Shown in pieces: positions 49,290 to 58,070 of a DNA stretch of 64,000 nt; the stretch's first letter is position 1; each line of letters opens with the position of its first letter. The DNA is taken from assembly GCF_000425425.1 (NCBI RefSeq), contig NZ_AUDK01000023.1, positions 1 to 64,000 on the forward strand, read 5' to 3'. The stretch is from Flavobacterium daejeonense DSM 17708 (GTDB lineage Bacteria > Bacteroidota > Bacteroidia > Flavobacteriales > Flavobacteriaceae). The notes below the pieces were generated by a model that did no database searches, had not been told where the DNA came from, and saw nothing but the letters and a program-made list of their open reading frames with translations. Both the position numbers and the translations under genes were made by a program.

Positions 49290-51581
49290 TTAAAAACTAT
49301 CTTTTAAAATAGCGTAAACTAATTCTTTACTTGGCTTTTGATCTTTTAATTTTTCTCTTACCACATCAAAAGTCACTTTAAAATCACAACCCGATTTATA
49401 ATCACTACAGCCGTAAGCCGTATTTCCTTTAATAATAGTTCCTTTTTGACATTTTGGACAGGCTAAAATATCCGGAGTTTCTTTTTTAACTGTTTTTTTA
49501 GGTTCTAATTTAAGTTTAAAATCGTCATCCAATCGAAGTAAACCTTCTATCACTCCTGCTTCGGTTTTAAAATCTTTTAAATTCACTGTGGAACCTTTTT
49601 GCAGCAAACGCAAATACTGATTCTCGGATATTTTTTTCTCTGCAAAAACAAAAGGCAGTACAAAATCACAACCCGATTTATGATTTCTGCAACCAAAAGC
49701 CGACTTCCCTTTAACTAATGTTGCATTTTTACATTTCGGACAAATCTCAGCAGTAATTCCTTCCGACTTGTTTTTCTCAACAACAGCTTCTTGTTTTTGA
49801 ACACTTCCGGCATGTGAAATATTGGCATGTGTGGTTTCCATACGTACTTCATACACCAAAGTATCTACCATTCGTTTCATATTATTAATAAAAGCAGCGG
49901 CAGAATACGTTCCTTTTTCAATATCCTTCAAAAGTTTCTCCCAGGTTCCGGTCAATTCAGCCGATTTTAATAAATCGTTTTGGATGATATCAATCAACTG
50001 AATTCCTGTTGGCGTTGGCAATACCTGTTTTTTATTTCTAACGATATATTGGCGTTTAAAAAGCGTTTCAATAATATTTGCCCGGGTTGACGGACGTCCA
50101 ATACCATTTTCCTTCATCAATTCGCGCAAATCTTCATCTTCCACCTGTTTTCCGGCGGTTTCCATAGCTCGTAACAACGAAGCTTCTGTAAACTGATTGG
50201 GCGCTTTAGTTTCTTTTTGCAAAAAAGAAGGTTGGTGTAGCCCTTTTTCTCCTTCAGCAAAATCTGGCAATAAATCGGGTTCTTTTTCTTTGGAATTCGG
50301 CTCCTCAAAAACTACCCGCCAGCCTTTTTCCAAAACGACTTTTCCGGTAGTTTTAAAAATTACATCGGCTGCTTTTCCAAGAACGGTTGTATTGGCTACC
50401 AAACAATCATCATAAAAAACGGCTATAAAACGTTTGACAATTATATCATAAACCTGTTGCTGATTATATGGTAAATTAATTTCAACACCGGTTGGAATAA
50501 TCGCATGGTGATCAGTTACTTTTTTGTCATTAAAAACCTTTGTGGATTTCTTTATTTTCTTAGCTAAAACAGCTTCAGTCAAAGTAGCGTAATTATTCAG
50601 TTTTTGAAGAATTCCCGGTACTTTTGGATAAATATCATTGGGCAAAAAAGTCGTATCTACTCTGGGATAGGTAATTACTTTTTGTTCGTATAAACTTTGC
50701 GCCATTTTCAGCGTTTCCTCTGCCGAAAATCCGAATTTGGTATTACAATATACCTGCAAACCCGTCAAATCGAATAATTTTGGTGCAAATTCGTTTCCTT
50801 TCTTTTTTTCAACCGAAATGATTTCAAAATCACTTTCTTTTACTTTATTAGCTAAAGATTCTCCCTCTTCTTTGTTAAAAAAGCGCCCTTCTTCATAACT
50901 AAAAAGTGTATCCCGATACAATGTTTGCAACTCCCAATAAGGCTGTGGGACAAAATTTTCAATTTCTTTAAAACGCTCCACAACCATTGCTAAAGTTGGC
51001 GTTTGTACTCTCCCAATAGACAAAACCTGTTTGTAACCGCCATGTTTTACGGTGTACAAACGAGTCGCATTCATCCCTAACAACCAATCGCCGATAGCTC
51101 TTGAAAAACCCGCATAATACAAATTATCATAGTTGGTTGACGGTTTCAAATTCTCAAAACCTTCTTTAATTGCTTCGGTTGTCAACGAGGAAATCCATAA
51201 ACGCTTGACTTGGCCTTTGTAATTAGCTTCATTCATTACCCATCGCTGAATGAGTTCTCCCTCCTGCCCGGCATCCCCGCAGTTGATAACCAATTCGGCT
51301 TTGTCAAACAAACTTTTTACAATATTAAACTGCTTTTGAATTCCGGAATTCTGAACCACTTTGGTTTCAAATTTTTCGGGAAGCATCGGAAGATTATTTA
51401 AATCCCAACTTTTCCAATACGGCCTGTAATCATTGGGTTCTTTTAAGGTACACAAATGTCCAAAAGTATAGGTTACAATATAACCATTGCCTTCATAATA
51501 GCCGTCACGCTTGGTGTTAGCACCCAAAACGGCTGCTATTTCTCTTGCTACACTTGGTTTTTCGGCAATACAAACCTTCAT
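49290..51581 (-). CDS. topB: DNA topoisomerase III
   Basis: The product is 763 residues, a type IA topoisomerase. The N-terminal Toprim domain has CIAEKPSVAREIAAVLG and NCGDAGQEGELIQRWV. SIGRVQTPTLAMVVERF follows. The active-site Tyr is in KVITYPRVDTTFL, and the fold ends GIGRPSTRANIIETLFKR. Two C-terminal zinc-ribbon-like repeats follow (CPKCKNATLVKG..CRNHKSGCDF and CPKCQKGTIIKG..CSDYKSGCDF), each with four Cys. The enzyme relaxes and decatenates DNA in replication. Homologues also occur on conjugative elements, but no transfer genes are nearby. Confidence 0.95.
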   Translation of the reverse strand: MKVCIAEKPSVAREIAAVLGANTKRDGYYEGNGYIVTYTFGHLCTLKEPNDYRPYWKSWDLNNLPMLPEKFETKVVQNSGIQKQFNIVKSLFDKAELVINCGDAGQEGELIQRWVMNEANYKGQVKRLWISSLTTEAIKEGFENLKPSTNYDNLYYAGFSRAIGDWLLGMNATRLYTVKHGGYKQVLSIGRVQTPTLAMVVERFKEIENFVPQPYWELQTLYRDTLFSYEEGRFFNKEEGESLANKVKESDFEIISVEKKKGNEFAPKLFDLTGLQVYCNTKFGFSAEETLKMAQSLYEQKVITYPRVDTTFLPNDIYPKVPGILQKLNNYATLTEAVLAKKIKKSTKVFNDKKVTDHHAIIPTGVEINLPYNQQQVYDIIVKRFIAVFYDDCLVANTTVLGKAADVIFKTTGKVVLEKGWRVVFEEPNSKEKEPDLLPDFAEGEKGLHQPSFLQKETKAPNQFTEASLLRAMETAGKQVEDEDLRELMKENGIGRPSTRANIIETLFKRQYIVRNKKQVLPTPTGIQLIDIIQNDLLKSAELTGTWEKLLKDIEKGTYSAAAFINNMKRMVDTLVYEVRMETTHANISHAGSVQKQEAVVEKNKSEGITAEICPKCKNATLVKGKSAFGCRNHKSGCDFVLPFVFAEKKISENQYLRLLQKGSTVNLKDFKTEAGVIEGLLRLDDDFKLKLEPKKTVKKETPDILACPKCQKGTIIKGNTAYGCSDYKSGCDFKVTFDVVREKLKDQKPSKELVYAILKDSF

Positions 51582-51710
51582 TTTATCCTATCATTTTGAG
51601 GCTGCAAATTAGGGATTTTGAATTTGGCACTAAAACTAAATTGCAAAGAGTTATAAACCATAATCAATTAGAAAATACATTTTGGCTGTAAAATAGTTTA
51701 TATCAAAAAA

Positions 51711-52160
51711 TTATACTACTTCACAACTTGGAAAATGTAAAATGGAAAAATTACAGGAATTGGCAATAAAACAAAGTTCGTTTGCTTTTTTATGTAAATC
51801 CAAAACTTCCTCCATTCTATCCTTTTGCCTGATGACAACTTTAGGATACAATCGAATTGCTGTAAAACGCCCGGAACCAGTATGAGAAACCTCTAAATCA
51901 GCTTCGGCATTATCCTGATAAGAAACCACCTCAATTCCGTTTTGGTTGCAAACATAGAGATAAGACATCATGTGACAGGAAACCACCGCACTCAATAACA
52001 AATCTTCCGGATTGTGTAACTCAGGATCACCTTTGAAAACTTTTGCCGCCGAAACATCCAAAATTTCTTTGCCTTCAATCGCAATTGTATGTGTTTTACT
52101 GTATTTTTTTGGACTTGAAATCCAATTTAATTTTGCTTTAAATAAATGTTTAAATGCCAT
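51711..52160 (-). CDS. OsmC-family peroxiredoxin-like protein
   Basis: The product is 149 residues. The OsmC fold is shown by the N-terminal AKLNWISSPKKYSKTHTI, the region NPEDLLLSAVVSCHMMSYL with the first redox Cys on a central helix, and LCFIANSCNFSI with the second Cys near the C terminus. The two Cys and the family's Arg/Glu reduce organic hydroperoxides at the dimer interface. It is closest to the OsmC-like subgroup in Bacteroidota rather than Ohr. It stands alone, divergent from the META-domain gene. A role in oxidative stress is inferred. Confidence 0.88.
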   Translation of the reverse strand: MAFKHLFKAKLNWISSPKKYSKTHTIAIEGKEILDVSAAKVFKGDPELHNPEDLLLSAVVSCHMMSYLYVCNQNGIEVVSYQDNAEADLEVSHTGSGRFTAIRLYPKVVIRQKDRMEEVLDLHKKANELCFIANSCNFSILHFPSCEVV

Positions 52161-52266
52161 AATTTCTTGAAAAAAACAAATATAGCCAAATAATAACAGC
52201 CGATGATAATTACTCTTCTCCTGAAAAATTAGGAATTTATAAACAGCGAAAGTGTAGCGCCTTCTT

Positions 52267-52274
52267 TATATTTG
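52267..52274 (+). promoter_or_regulatory. -7 element before the META-domain gene
   Basis: TATATTTG matches TAnnTTTG exactly, 38 bases before the start codon. No TTTG is seen at the -33 position. Confidence 0.45.
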
Positions 52275-52312
52275 CAATAGCTCTAAATTTATTTCTCAAA
52301 TTATCTAAAAAA

Positions 52313-52750
52313 ATGAACATGAAAAATTATATCGGTCTGGGTATTTTATCAATCCTATTGTTTTCTTGTAGTTCCAATAAAAAAATAACTACGTCAAATC
52401 AACTTCAGGAAAAATACTGGAAATTAATCGAAATCAGAGGTCAGAAAGTCACTTCTGAAAATTATTTAAAAGAACCTCATTTTATATTAAAAGCTAAGGA
52501 AAATAGAATTACTGGAAACAGTGGCTGCAATTCTTTTTCCGGAACTTATGAATTAACTCCAGAGACGAATCGAATTGCCATATACAATATTGCAATGACC
52601 CGAATGGCTTGTATTAAACCAACTGTGGAAGAAGCTTTTATAAAAGTTTTAGAAACTGCTGATAATTACACTGTAAAAAACGATACCTTACAGTTAAATA
52701 AAGCCCGAATGGCTCCAATGGCTAAATTTGTAGCTGTCTATTTAAAATAA
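52313..52750 (+). CDS. META-domain (HslJ-like) lipoprotein
   Basis: The product is 145 residues. The lipoprotein signal ends GILSILLFSC. A META domain follows with its hallmarks: KYWKLIEIRGQKV, the core ENRITGNSGCNSFSGTYEL, and the final motif MTRMACIKPTVEEAFIKVLE. HslJ-type proteins sit in the cell envelope and are linked to heat or antibiotic tolerance in E. coli, without a known biochemical activity. It lies 6 bases before msrB and is probably co-transcribed. A second ATG two codons in is also possible. Confidence 0.88.
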   Translation: MNMKNYIGLGILSILLFSCSSNKKITTSNQLQEKYWKLIEIRGQKVTSENYLKEPHFILKAKENRITGNSGCNSFSGTYELTPETNRIAIYNIAMTRMACIKPTVEEAFIKVLETADNYTVKNDTLQLNKARMAPMAKFVAVYLK

Positions 52751-52756
52751 TTCGCT

Positions 52757-53206
52757 ATGCTAAACTGGAACGAGCTTATCAAATTTGCCACTCATGGCAA
52801 TCCAACGCCTCCAAAAAGGGTTGAAAAAACGGCAAAAGAATGGGAGGCAGAATTGACTCCGGAAGAATTCTATGTAACGCGCCAACAGGGAACGGAAAGC
52901 GCACACAGCTCCGAAATGTGTAACTTGTTTGAAGCCGGAAAATATGCCTGCAAATGTTGTAAAACACCACTTTTTGATGCGACTACAAAGTTTCAAAGCG
53001 GCACAGGCTGGCCTTCATTTACTCAACCTATTGAAATTGAAAATGTGGCTTATCATAAAGACACTAGCTACGGAATGATTCGTATTGAATGTATTTGCAA
53101 TATTTGTGATGCGCATCTGGGACATGTATTTCCTGATGGTCCTGAACCAAGTGGTTTGCGCTATTGCATCAATGCTGTTTCTTTGGAAAAAATAAAGGAC
53201 TCATAA
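52757..53206 (+). CDS. msrB: Peptide-methionine (R)-S-oxide reductase
   Basis: The product is 149 residues. MsrB features are EEFYVTRQQGTESAHSSE, the zinc site Cys pairs (CKCCKTPLFD and CNICDAHLGH), GWPSFTQP and the catalytic Cys in GLRYCINAVSLE at the C terminus. The enzyme reduces methionine-R-sulfoxide in proteins, in the cytoplasm (no signal peptide). It is the second gene after the META lipoprotein. The neighbouring OsmC gene on the other strand also fits an oxidative-damage theme. Confidence 0.95.
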   Translation: MLNWNELIKFATHGNPTPPKRVEKTAKEWEAELTPEEFYVTRQQGTESAHSSEMCNLFEAGKYACKCCKTPLFDATTKFQSGTGWPSFTQPIEIENVAYHKDTSYGMIRIECICNICDAHLGHVFPDGPEPSGLRYCINAVSLEKIKDS

Positions 53207-53341
53207 AATTATTTCACAAAGATTCACGAAGAAAAACGCAAAGATTCGCAGCGTTTTTTTTCTGATTTTGAAGTGTTAAAAGTCATTTTCTTTTTGTCCC
53301 ATTACTGAATGTCCTTAAGTCAAGGAATTTGTTTTTTATTT

Positions 53342-53390
53342 TCACGCAGATTTTGCAGATTTTCAATCATAATCTGCAAAATCTGCGTGA
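53342..53390. repeat. Perfect 20-bp inverted repeat (REP-like)
   Basis: TCACGCAGATTTTGCAGATT and its exact complement are separated by 9 bases. No T-tract follows on either side, so it resembles a repetitive extragenic palindrome more than a terminator. Confidence 0.75.
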
Positions 53391-53483
53391 CATTTAATTT
53401 TAATATTCTTAAATTATGAACATTGCCTTTTTCGGTTTACTTTGTGTCCCGAAACTTCGGGATTGCGGTAAAATCTAAAACAA

Positions 53484-53515
53484 AAAAATCGCCTCTTTAT
53501 TGAGGCGATTTCGTT
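53484..53515 (-). terminator. Terminator of lutABC
   Basis: AAATCGCCTC..GAGGCGATTT forms a stem directly after lutC. The minus strand continues TTTTTTTG. Confidence 0.85.
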
Positions 53516-53537
53516 TTATACAAATATCAAGAATAAA

Positions 53538-54125
53538 TTATCCCATCAAAAACACGGTTAATCCTCTTGCTCCGTGAGCTCCCAGAACTAATGATTGCTC
53601 AATATCGGCAGTTTTAGAAGGTCCTGCTATAAAAGTCCCAAAACCATAATCTAAATTACTTATACGCTCATAAGCCTGTTGCATAGTTGGCACAATATCA
53701 TTCTTATTCACAATGATAGCCAAATATTGAGTAATAAATGGAGAAACTCTTTGTCCTAAAATAGCATCGGTAACCCAAAGTCCTGAATTTTCAGCCACAC
53801 CTAAATGGGCTTTTATAACAGCTAATTCTACATTTTGTAAACTATGCGGATCATCATTTGTCCACTCGGTTTCAGCAATATCAGCTAATTCCGAAATGGT
53901 AGTAATCATTCTTTTATCTGTTGGATAATGAGCTGCAATATAAGCTTTCACTTCGTCTAAACTGCTTACTTCTTCACAAAAACCACCAATACCTTTTAAA
54001 ACCGTTTTATAGGTTTCAATAACGTCAAATTTTTCTAATCCCAAAACACTCAGATCAGGCAATTCATTGACTGAAGAAGGCTGATTGTTTTTTATCTTAT
54101 TCAAAATACTATCTCTACTGCTCAT
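53538..54125 (-). CDS. lutC: LutC/YkgG-family lactate utilisation protein
   Basis: The product is 195 residues with the LUD domain: NSGLWVTDAILGQRVSPF, LAIIVNKNDIVPTMQQAYE, and the C-terminal FIAGPSKTADIEQSLVLGAHGARGLTVFL. LutC works with LutA and LutB in the iron-sulfur lactate dehydrogenase complex that oxidises L-lactate to pyruvate. Its ATG overlaps the lutB stop by one base (TAATG), so the two are translationally coupled. It is the last gene before the terminator. Confidence 0.92.
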   Translation of the reverse strand: MSSRDSILNKIKNNQPSSVNELPDLSVLGLEKFDVIETYKTVLKGIGGFCEEVSSLDEVKAYIAAHYPTDKRMITTISELADIAETEWTNDDPHSLQNVELAVIKAHLGVAENSGLWVTDAILGQRVSPFITQYLAIIVNKNDIVPTMQQAYERISNLDYGFGTFIAGPSKTADIEQSLVLGAHGARGLTVFLMG

Positions 54126-55516
54126 TATTTTTTGTCTTTAGATTCTTTTTGCTTTTTAGCATACCATTCTCTAAATGATTCTTCTGGAGCTGCCGGCATT
54201 TCTCTTTGTTTGTACCAGACATTCATGCTGTTATTTACTATAAAAGGCATGTTTTTAACAACAAATCGACCTGCTTTTCCTGCAATTTTAAAAACCGTTG
54301 GGTTTGCTAAAACTGCCGACATTCCTTTCATAGCAACAGTTTTAGAAGTTGGTGTATAGCCTTCTTTTACTAATACCTGACGCCATTTGTACAACTGATC
54401 GTGAATATCAATTTTTACCGGACAAACATTGGTACAAGAACCACAAAGCGTACTTGCAAAAGGCAAATCGGCATTCTTTTTCATGTTTAAATTTGGTGCC
54501 AAAATAGAACCAATAGGACCTGCCACCGCATTATGATAACTATGTCCTCCACTTCTTCTGTAAACAGGACAGGTATTCATACAAGCCCCACAACGGATAC
54601 ATTTTAGTGAATTTCTAAATTCTTCACGTCCTAATTGAGTACTTCTGCCATTATCGACAATGACAATGTGCATTTCCTGCCCTTCTCTTGGTTTTTTAAA
54701 ATGACTTGAAAAAGTGGTTATTGGCTGTCCTGTAGCACTTCTGGCTAAAAGTCTCAGGAAAACACCTAAATGTTTACGCTGAGGCACTAATTTTTCAAAT
54801 CCCATACAGGCAATATGAACATCGGCTAGGTGTGCACCCATATCGGCATTTCCCTCATTGGTACACACTACAAATTCACCAGTTTCGGCTACTGCAAAAT
54901 TTACTCCGGTTAAAGCCACTTTTCTGGTTAAGAACGTATCTCTTAATTCTTTTCGGGCGGCCTCAGTTAAATATTGCGGATCGTTATTCCCTTTTTCGGT
55001 TCCAAGATGTTCGTTAAAAGTATTACTTACATCTTCTTTTTTAAGGTGAATAGCAGGCAATACAATATGACTTGGCGGTTCTTTTCTTAATTGAACAATA
55101 AATTCCCCTAAATCGGAATCAATAACTTCAATTCCATTATCCGCTAAATATTCATTTAAATGACATTCTTCGGTAAGCATGGATTTGGATTTTACCATTT
55201 GGGTAACCCCATGTTTAGCAATAATAGAATGTACTATTTTATTGTGTTCCTCTCCATCAGCAGCCCAGTGAACGATGATTCCGTTTTCTTTTGCTTTTGC
55301 TTCAAATTCCTGCAAATAGTGATGCATGTTTGAGAGCACATTGAATTTGATATTAGACGCTGTCTCACGCAATGTTTCCCATTCAGGAATAGCATGAGCT
55401 GATTTATCTCTTTTTGAACGAACAAACCAAAGTGTTTCATCGTGCCAGTTGACACGTTCTACATCTTTGTTAAAAGTAGCTGCCGCTGTACTGTGATCTA
55501 TTGTGTTTTCTTTCAT
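54125..55516 (-). CDS. lutB: LutB-family lactate utilisation iron-sulfur protein
   Basis: The product is 463 residues. A LUD domain (HYLQEFEAKAKENGIIVHWA, VALTGVNFAVAETGEFV) precedes two 4Fe-4S motifs, CIRCGACMNTCPVYRR and CGSCTNVCPVKID, and a C-terminal helical part. In B. subtilis LutB carries electrons in L-lactate oxidation with LutA and LutC. It starts 93 bases after lutA. Together with the upstream rhamnose genes this suggests use of lactate made from lactaldehyde. Confidence 0.94.
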   Translation of the reverse strand: MKENTIDHSTAAATFNKDVERVNWHDETLWFVRSKRDKSAHAIPEWETLRETASNIKFNVLSNMHHYLQEFEAKAKENGIIVHWAADGEEHNKIVHSIIAKHGVTQMVKSKSMLTEECHLNEYLADNGIEVIDSDLGEFIVQLRKEPPSHIVLPAIHLKKEDVSNTFNEHLGTEKGNNDPQYLTEAARKELRDTFLTRKVALTGVNFAVAETGEFVVCTNEGNADMGAHLADVHIACMGFEKLVPQRKHLGVFLRLLARSATGQPITTFSSHFKKPREGQEMHIVIVDNGRSTQLGREEFRNSLKCIRCGACMNTCPVYRRSGGHSYHNAVAGPIGSILAPNLNMKKNADLPFASTLCGSCTNVCPVKIDIHDQLYKWRQVLVKEGYTPTSKTVAMKGMSAVLANPTVFKIAGKAGRFVVKNMPFIVNNSMNVWYKQREMPAAPEESFREWYAKKQKESKDKK

Positions 55517-55609
55517 ATATGTGAAAGTTTATTTTTTAATTGTCATATATGGTATCGCCTTCCATTTATTAGGTATTTGTTTTCAACAAATTTTTTAATA
55601 GTGGCGATT

Positions 55610-56344
55610 TCATATTGAGTTTAATATTTCGGCAATGTGAATTACTTTAATATTGCTTTTTTGTCTTTTTAAAATTCCTTCCAAGTGCATTAAGCAGGAC
55701 ATGTCTCCACCGGTAATATAATCTACCTGGTGTGCTGCGTGATCTTTGATACGGTCTTGTCCCATTTTTACTGAAACTGCTTCTTCGGTAACGCAAAAAG
55801 TACCACCAAAACCACAACATTCATCTTTTCTGCTTAAAGAAACTAAATCTAAACCTTTGATTTTGCTTAATAATTGTTCCGGTTTAGAAAAAGGAGCCGC
55901 ATTCAACTCACTCATTTGAGAAAGCTTTAATCCACGTTGGCCGTGACAACTTTGGTGCATTCCTACCTTATAAGGAAAATTTCCTTCGATAGATTCTACT
56001 TTTAATACATCGGTTAAAAATTCCGTCAACTCATACACATTATTTCTAATATGCGTAGCAGCAGCTTCATTCTCCTTAGAATGAAGGTGATCCTTCACAT
56101 GCAGGGTACAACTTCCGGAAGGACAAACGATATAATCAAATTCCGAAAAATTAGCTACAAAATTACTATCGCATCCTCCTGTTAAATGAGCATAACCGCT
56201 ATTAGCCATTGGCTGACCACAGCAGGTTTGATTCATTGGAAAACTCACTTCACATCCCAATTTTTGTAATAATTCTAAGGTTGCAATACCTACCTGCGGA
56301 TAAAACTGATCCACGTAGCAAGGTATAAAAAGTCCAACTTTCAT
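55610..56344 (-). CDS. lutA: LutA-family (Fe-S)-binding protein of lactate oxidation
   Basis: The product is 244 residues with two cysteine-rich CCG domains: SFPMNQTCCGQPMANSGY and KDECCGFGGTFCV. Both bind Fe-S clusters in LutA and heterodisulfide-reductase-like subunits. The start MKVGLFIPCYVDQFYPQVG is typical. It is the first gene of lutABC, about 145 bases after the kinase gene, from which it is separated by a terminator, so lutABC should have its own promoter. No LutR or LldR regulator is adjacent. Confidence 0.94.
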   Translation of the reverse strand: MKVGLFIPCYVDQFYPQVGIATLELLQKLGCEVSFPMNQTCCGQPMANSGYAHLTGGCDSNFVANFSEFDYIVCPSGSCTLHVKDHLHSKENEAAATHIRNNVYELTEFLTDVLKVESIEGNFPYKVGMHQSCHGQRGLKLSQMSELNAAPFSKPEQLLSKIKGLDLVSLSRKDECCGFGGTFCVTEEAVSVKMGQDRIKDHAAHQVDYITGGDMSCLMHLEGILKRQKSNIKVIHIAEILNSI

Positions 56345-56437
56345 ATGTAAATATTTATTTATATTTTCTATTTAATCAACCAAAATCAAAAGTAGTGCAT
56401 CTACTTTTGAAATTCTAAATTCAATAGTAGTTTTATT

Positions 56438-56487
56438 AAAAAAAATGCCTATCGCTATTCTTTTTGGAATGATGATAGGCATCTTTT
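56438..56487 (-). terminator. Terminator after the rhamnulokinase gene
   Basis: ATGCCTATC..GATAGGCAT forms a stem with a 20-base loop region. On the minus strand it is followed by a run of T. Confidence 0.75.
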
Positions 56488-56489
56488 TA

Positions 56490-57842
56490 TTAATGTTTGT
56501 AAAATTTTAAATCAATTAAATCATTCTGAATTGGTTTCGTATTCCAATTTTTATGAATGGCTAAGGCTGCTCCTAGTGAACTTGCCTGCGCCATGGAGGC
56601 GGCATACACTTCCATTGATGGATAGGCTTCGGCCAGCAGATTCATGTAAATCGAATTTTTACTAAAACCTCCATCTACAAAAATTTTCTTTACCGGACTA
56701 TTGTGAATCACCAAGTTAGTTGAAACAATTTGCTGAGCAATTAAATCTAACATCAATTGGTGATACGCTTCATCGTAGTTTTCAAATTCTGATAAATCAC
56801 GCTTGTTAAAAGGACAATCTTTCAAAATTTTACTATCTCCTTTTGTGTACTGTTTGAAATTAACACGCAATTTAGTGATAATATCTTTGTCGTAAAGAAC
56901 GTGTTTGTAACTATCTACAGCAACATCAAAATGTTTAGCCAGTTTTACCGACTGAATTTCATGTTCATTTCCTGCAAACAAACGGGAAGCCTTAACCGGT
57001 TTTCCTTTATAATGCAAGAAACACAAACAGTCATTTTGCAATTCGTCAAAAGTTAACTTTTTGCTATTGAAAGGATTCATGGTAATTACCCATGTTCCTG
57101 TAGAAAGCAACACAAAAGGATCTTCAAAATTAATGATATAAGGTATCAAAGCCGAAGAACTGTCATGTAAACCAATACCAACTGCGGTTCCGTCTTCCAG
57201 CGTAATAGCATCTTCAGAACTATGGATTGGAGCCAACTTTTCAGTAATATTTTGCTTCTTAATCCACTTGTGGTATTTCATTTTATTGAAATTCCATAGA
57301 TTCGTATGACATCCAATGCTGGTAATATCAGTAAAACCTTGTTGTGTCAAAAGAAAACTCATGTATTGCGGTAAATGCAAACAGTACTGTACCTTGTCAA
57401 AAATTTCCGGTTGTTCTTTTTTCAATCGGTAAATTTGCATCCCGGAATTCAAACTTCCTAAAACCGGAGAAGCTGTTTTCACTGCGAAAACTTCTTCTCC
57501 CTTGTATTTAGAATAAAATTTATTTTTAAGCTTTTCAGGATATGGCTTTAAGTAATTGTACAAAGGCGTCAAAGGATTTCCTTTTTCATCCACATATACA
57601 AAACTGGCTCCATAAGTACTGAAATTTACGGCTTTTAAATTGTATTGCGTTTGCGATTTCATCTCTTCCCAACAAGACAAAAACCAATCCTTAAGCGCTA
57701 CAATATCTTCGCACGGAAATCCATCTTCATCAACTGTTTCCGGAAGATTCACCGAATTTTCCCAAACAATCTGATAGCTTTCATTGAATAAAAAAGCTTT
57801 TTTATTGGTTTTTCCAATGTCGAAAATGGCTACTGCATTCAT
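56490..57842 (-). CDS. rhaB: FGGY-family carbohydrate kinase, probable L-rhamnulokinase
   Basis: The product is 450 residues with the two ASKHA halves: VAIFDIGKTNKKAFLFNES at the N terminus and FVDGGFSKNSIYMNLLAEA near the C terminus. DSSSALIPYI and VLLSTGTWVITMNPF lie in between. It would phosphorylate L-rhamnulose at C1. The assignment as rhamnulokinase rests on the surrounding isomerase, mutarotase, aldolase and RhaT genes. It lies 228 bases after the isomerase gene, a gap filled by a repeat element, so it may have its own promoter. Confidence 0.85.
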   Translation of the reverse strand: MNAVAIFDIGKTNKKAFLFNESYQIVWENSVNLPETVDEDGFPCEDIVALKDWFLSCWEEMKSQTQYNLKAVNFSTYGASFVYVDEKGNPLTPLYNYLKPYPEKLKNKFYSKYKGEEVFAVKTASPVLGSLNSGMQIYRLKKEQPEIFDKVQYCLHLPQYMSFLLTQQGFTDITSIGCHTNLWNFNKMKYHKWIKKQNITEKLAPIHSSEDAITLEDGTAVGIGLHDSSSALIPYIINFEDPFVLLSTGTWVITMNPFNSKKLTFDELQNDCLCFLHYKGKPVKASRLFAGNEHEIQSVKLAKHFDVAVDSYKHVLYDKDIITKLRVNFKQYTKGDSKILKDCPFNKRDLSEFENYDEAYHQLMLDLIAQQIVSTNLVIHNSPVKKIFVDGGFSKNSIYMNLLAEAYPSMEVYAASMAQASSLGAALAIHKNWNTKPIQNDLIDLKFYKH

Positions 57843-57890
57843 CTAATATTGTTTTTATGACTGTCCGTTACTTATACCTATTTCTTTTTG

Positions 57891-58030
57891 CCACGAATTA
57901 CTCCGTCTATTCGCTACCGCTCGGGTCACGAATAATCCTTTATATTATTACACAAATAATCAATTATTTTGGATTGTAATTAGTGAAATTTAAAGGCATC
58001 GAATTCAAAAACAATTAGTGAATTCGTGGC
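57891..58030. repeat. 140-bp element with 10-bp inverted ends
   Basis: GCCACGAATT (57891-57900) and AATTCGTGGC (58021-58030) are exact inverted repeats at the ends of a non-coding stretch in the rhamnose gene cluster. It looks like a REP/MITE-type element, different in sequence from the one at 7427-7550. Confidence 0.5.
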
Positions 58031-58070
58031 TAAAAAATGATGGTCTTAAAAACAGATAGTTATTTGTTTT

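Larger units (their letters stand above)
53207..53537. other. Gene-free spacer with palindromes
   Basis: No gene is seen. It holds a perfect 20-base inverted repeat (53342-53390), a small CCCGAAACTTCGGG hairpin near 53447 and the lutC terminator. Confidence 0.6.

Noticed and set aside
49290-51581. topB as a marker of an integrative conjugative element
   Set aside because: No transfer, relaxase or integrase genes are near, and chromosomal topB is common in Bacteroidota.
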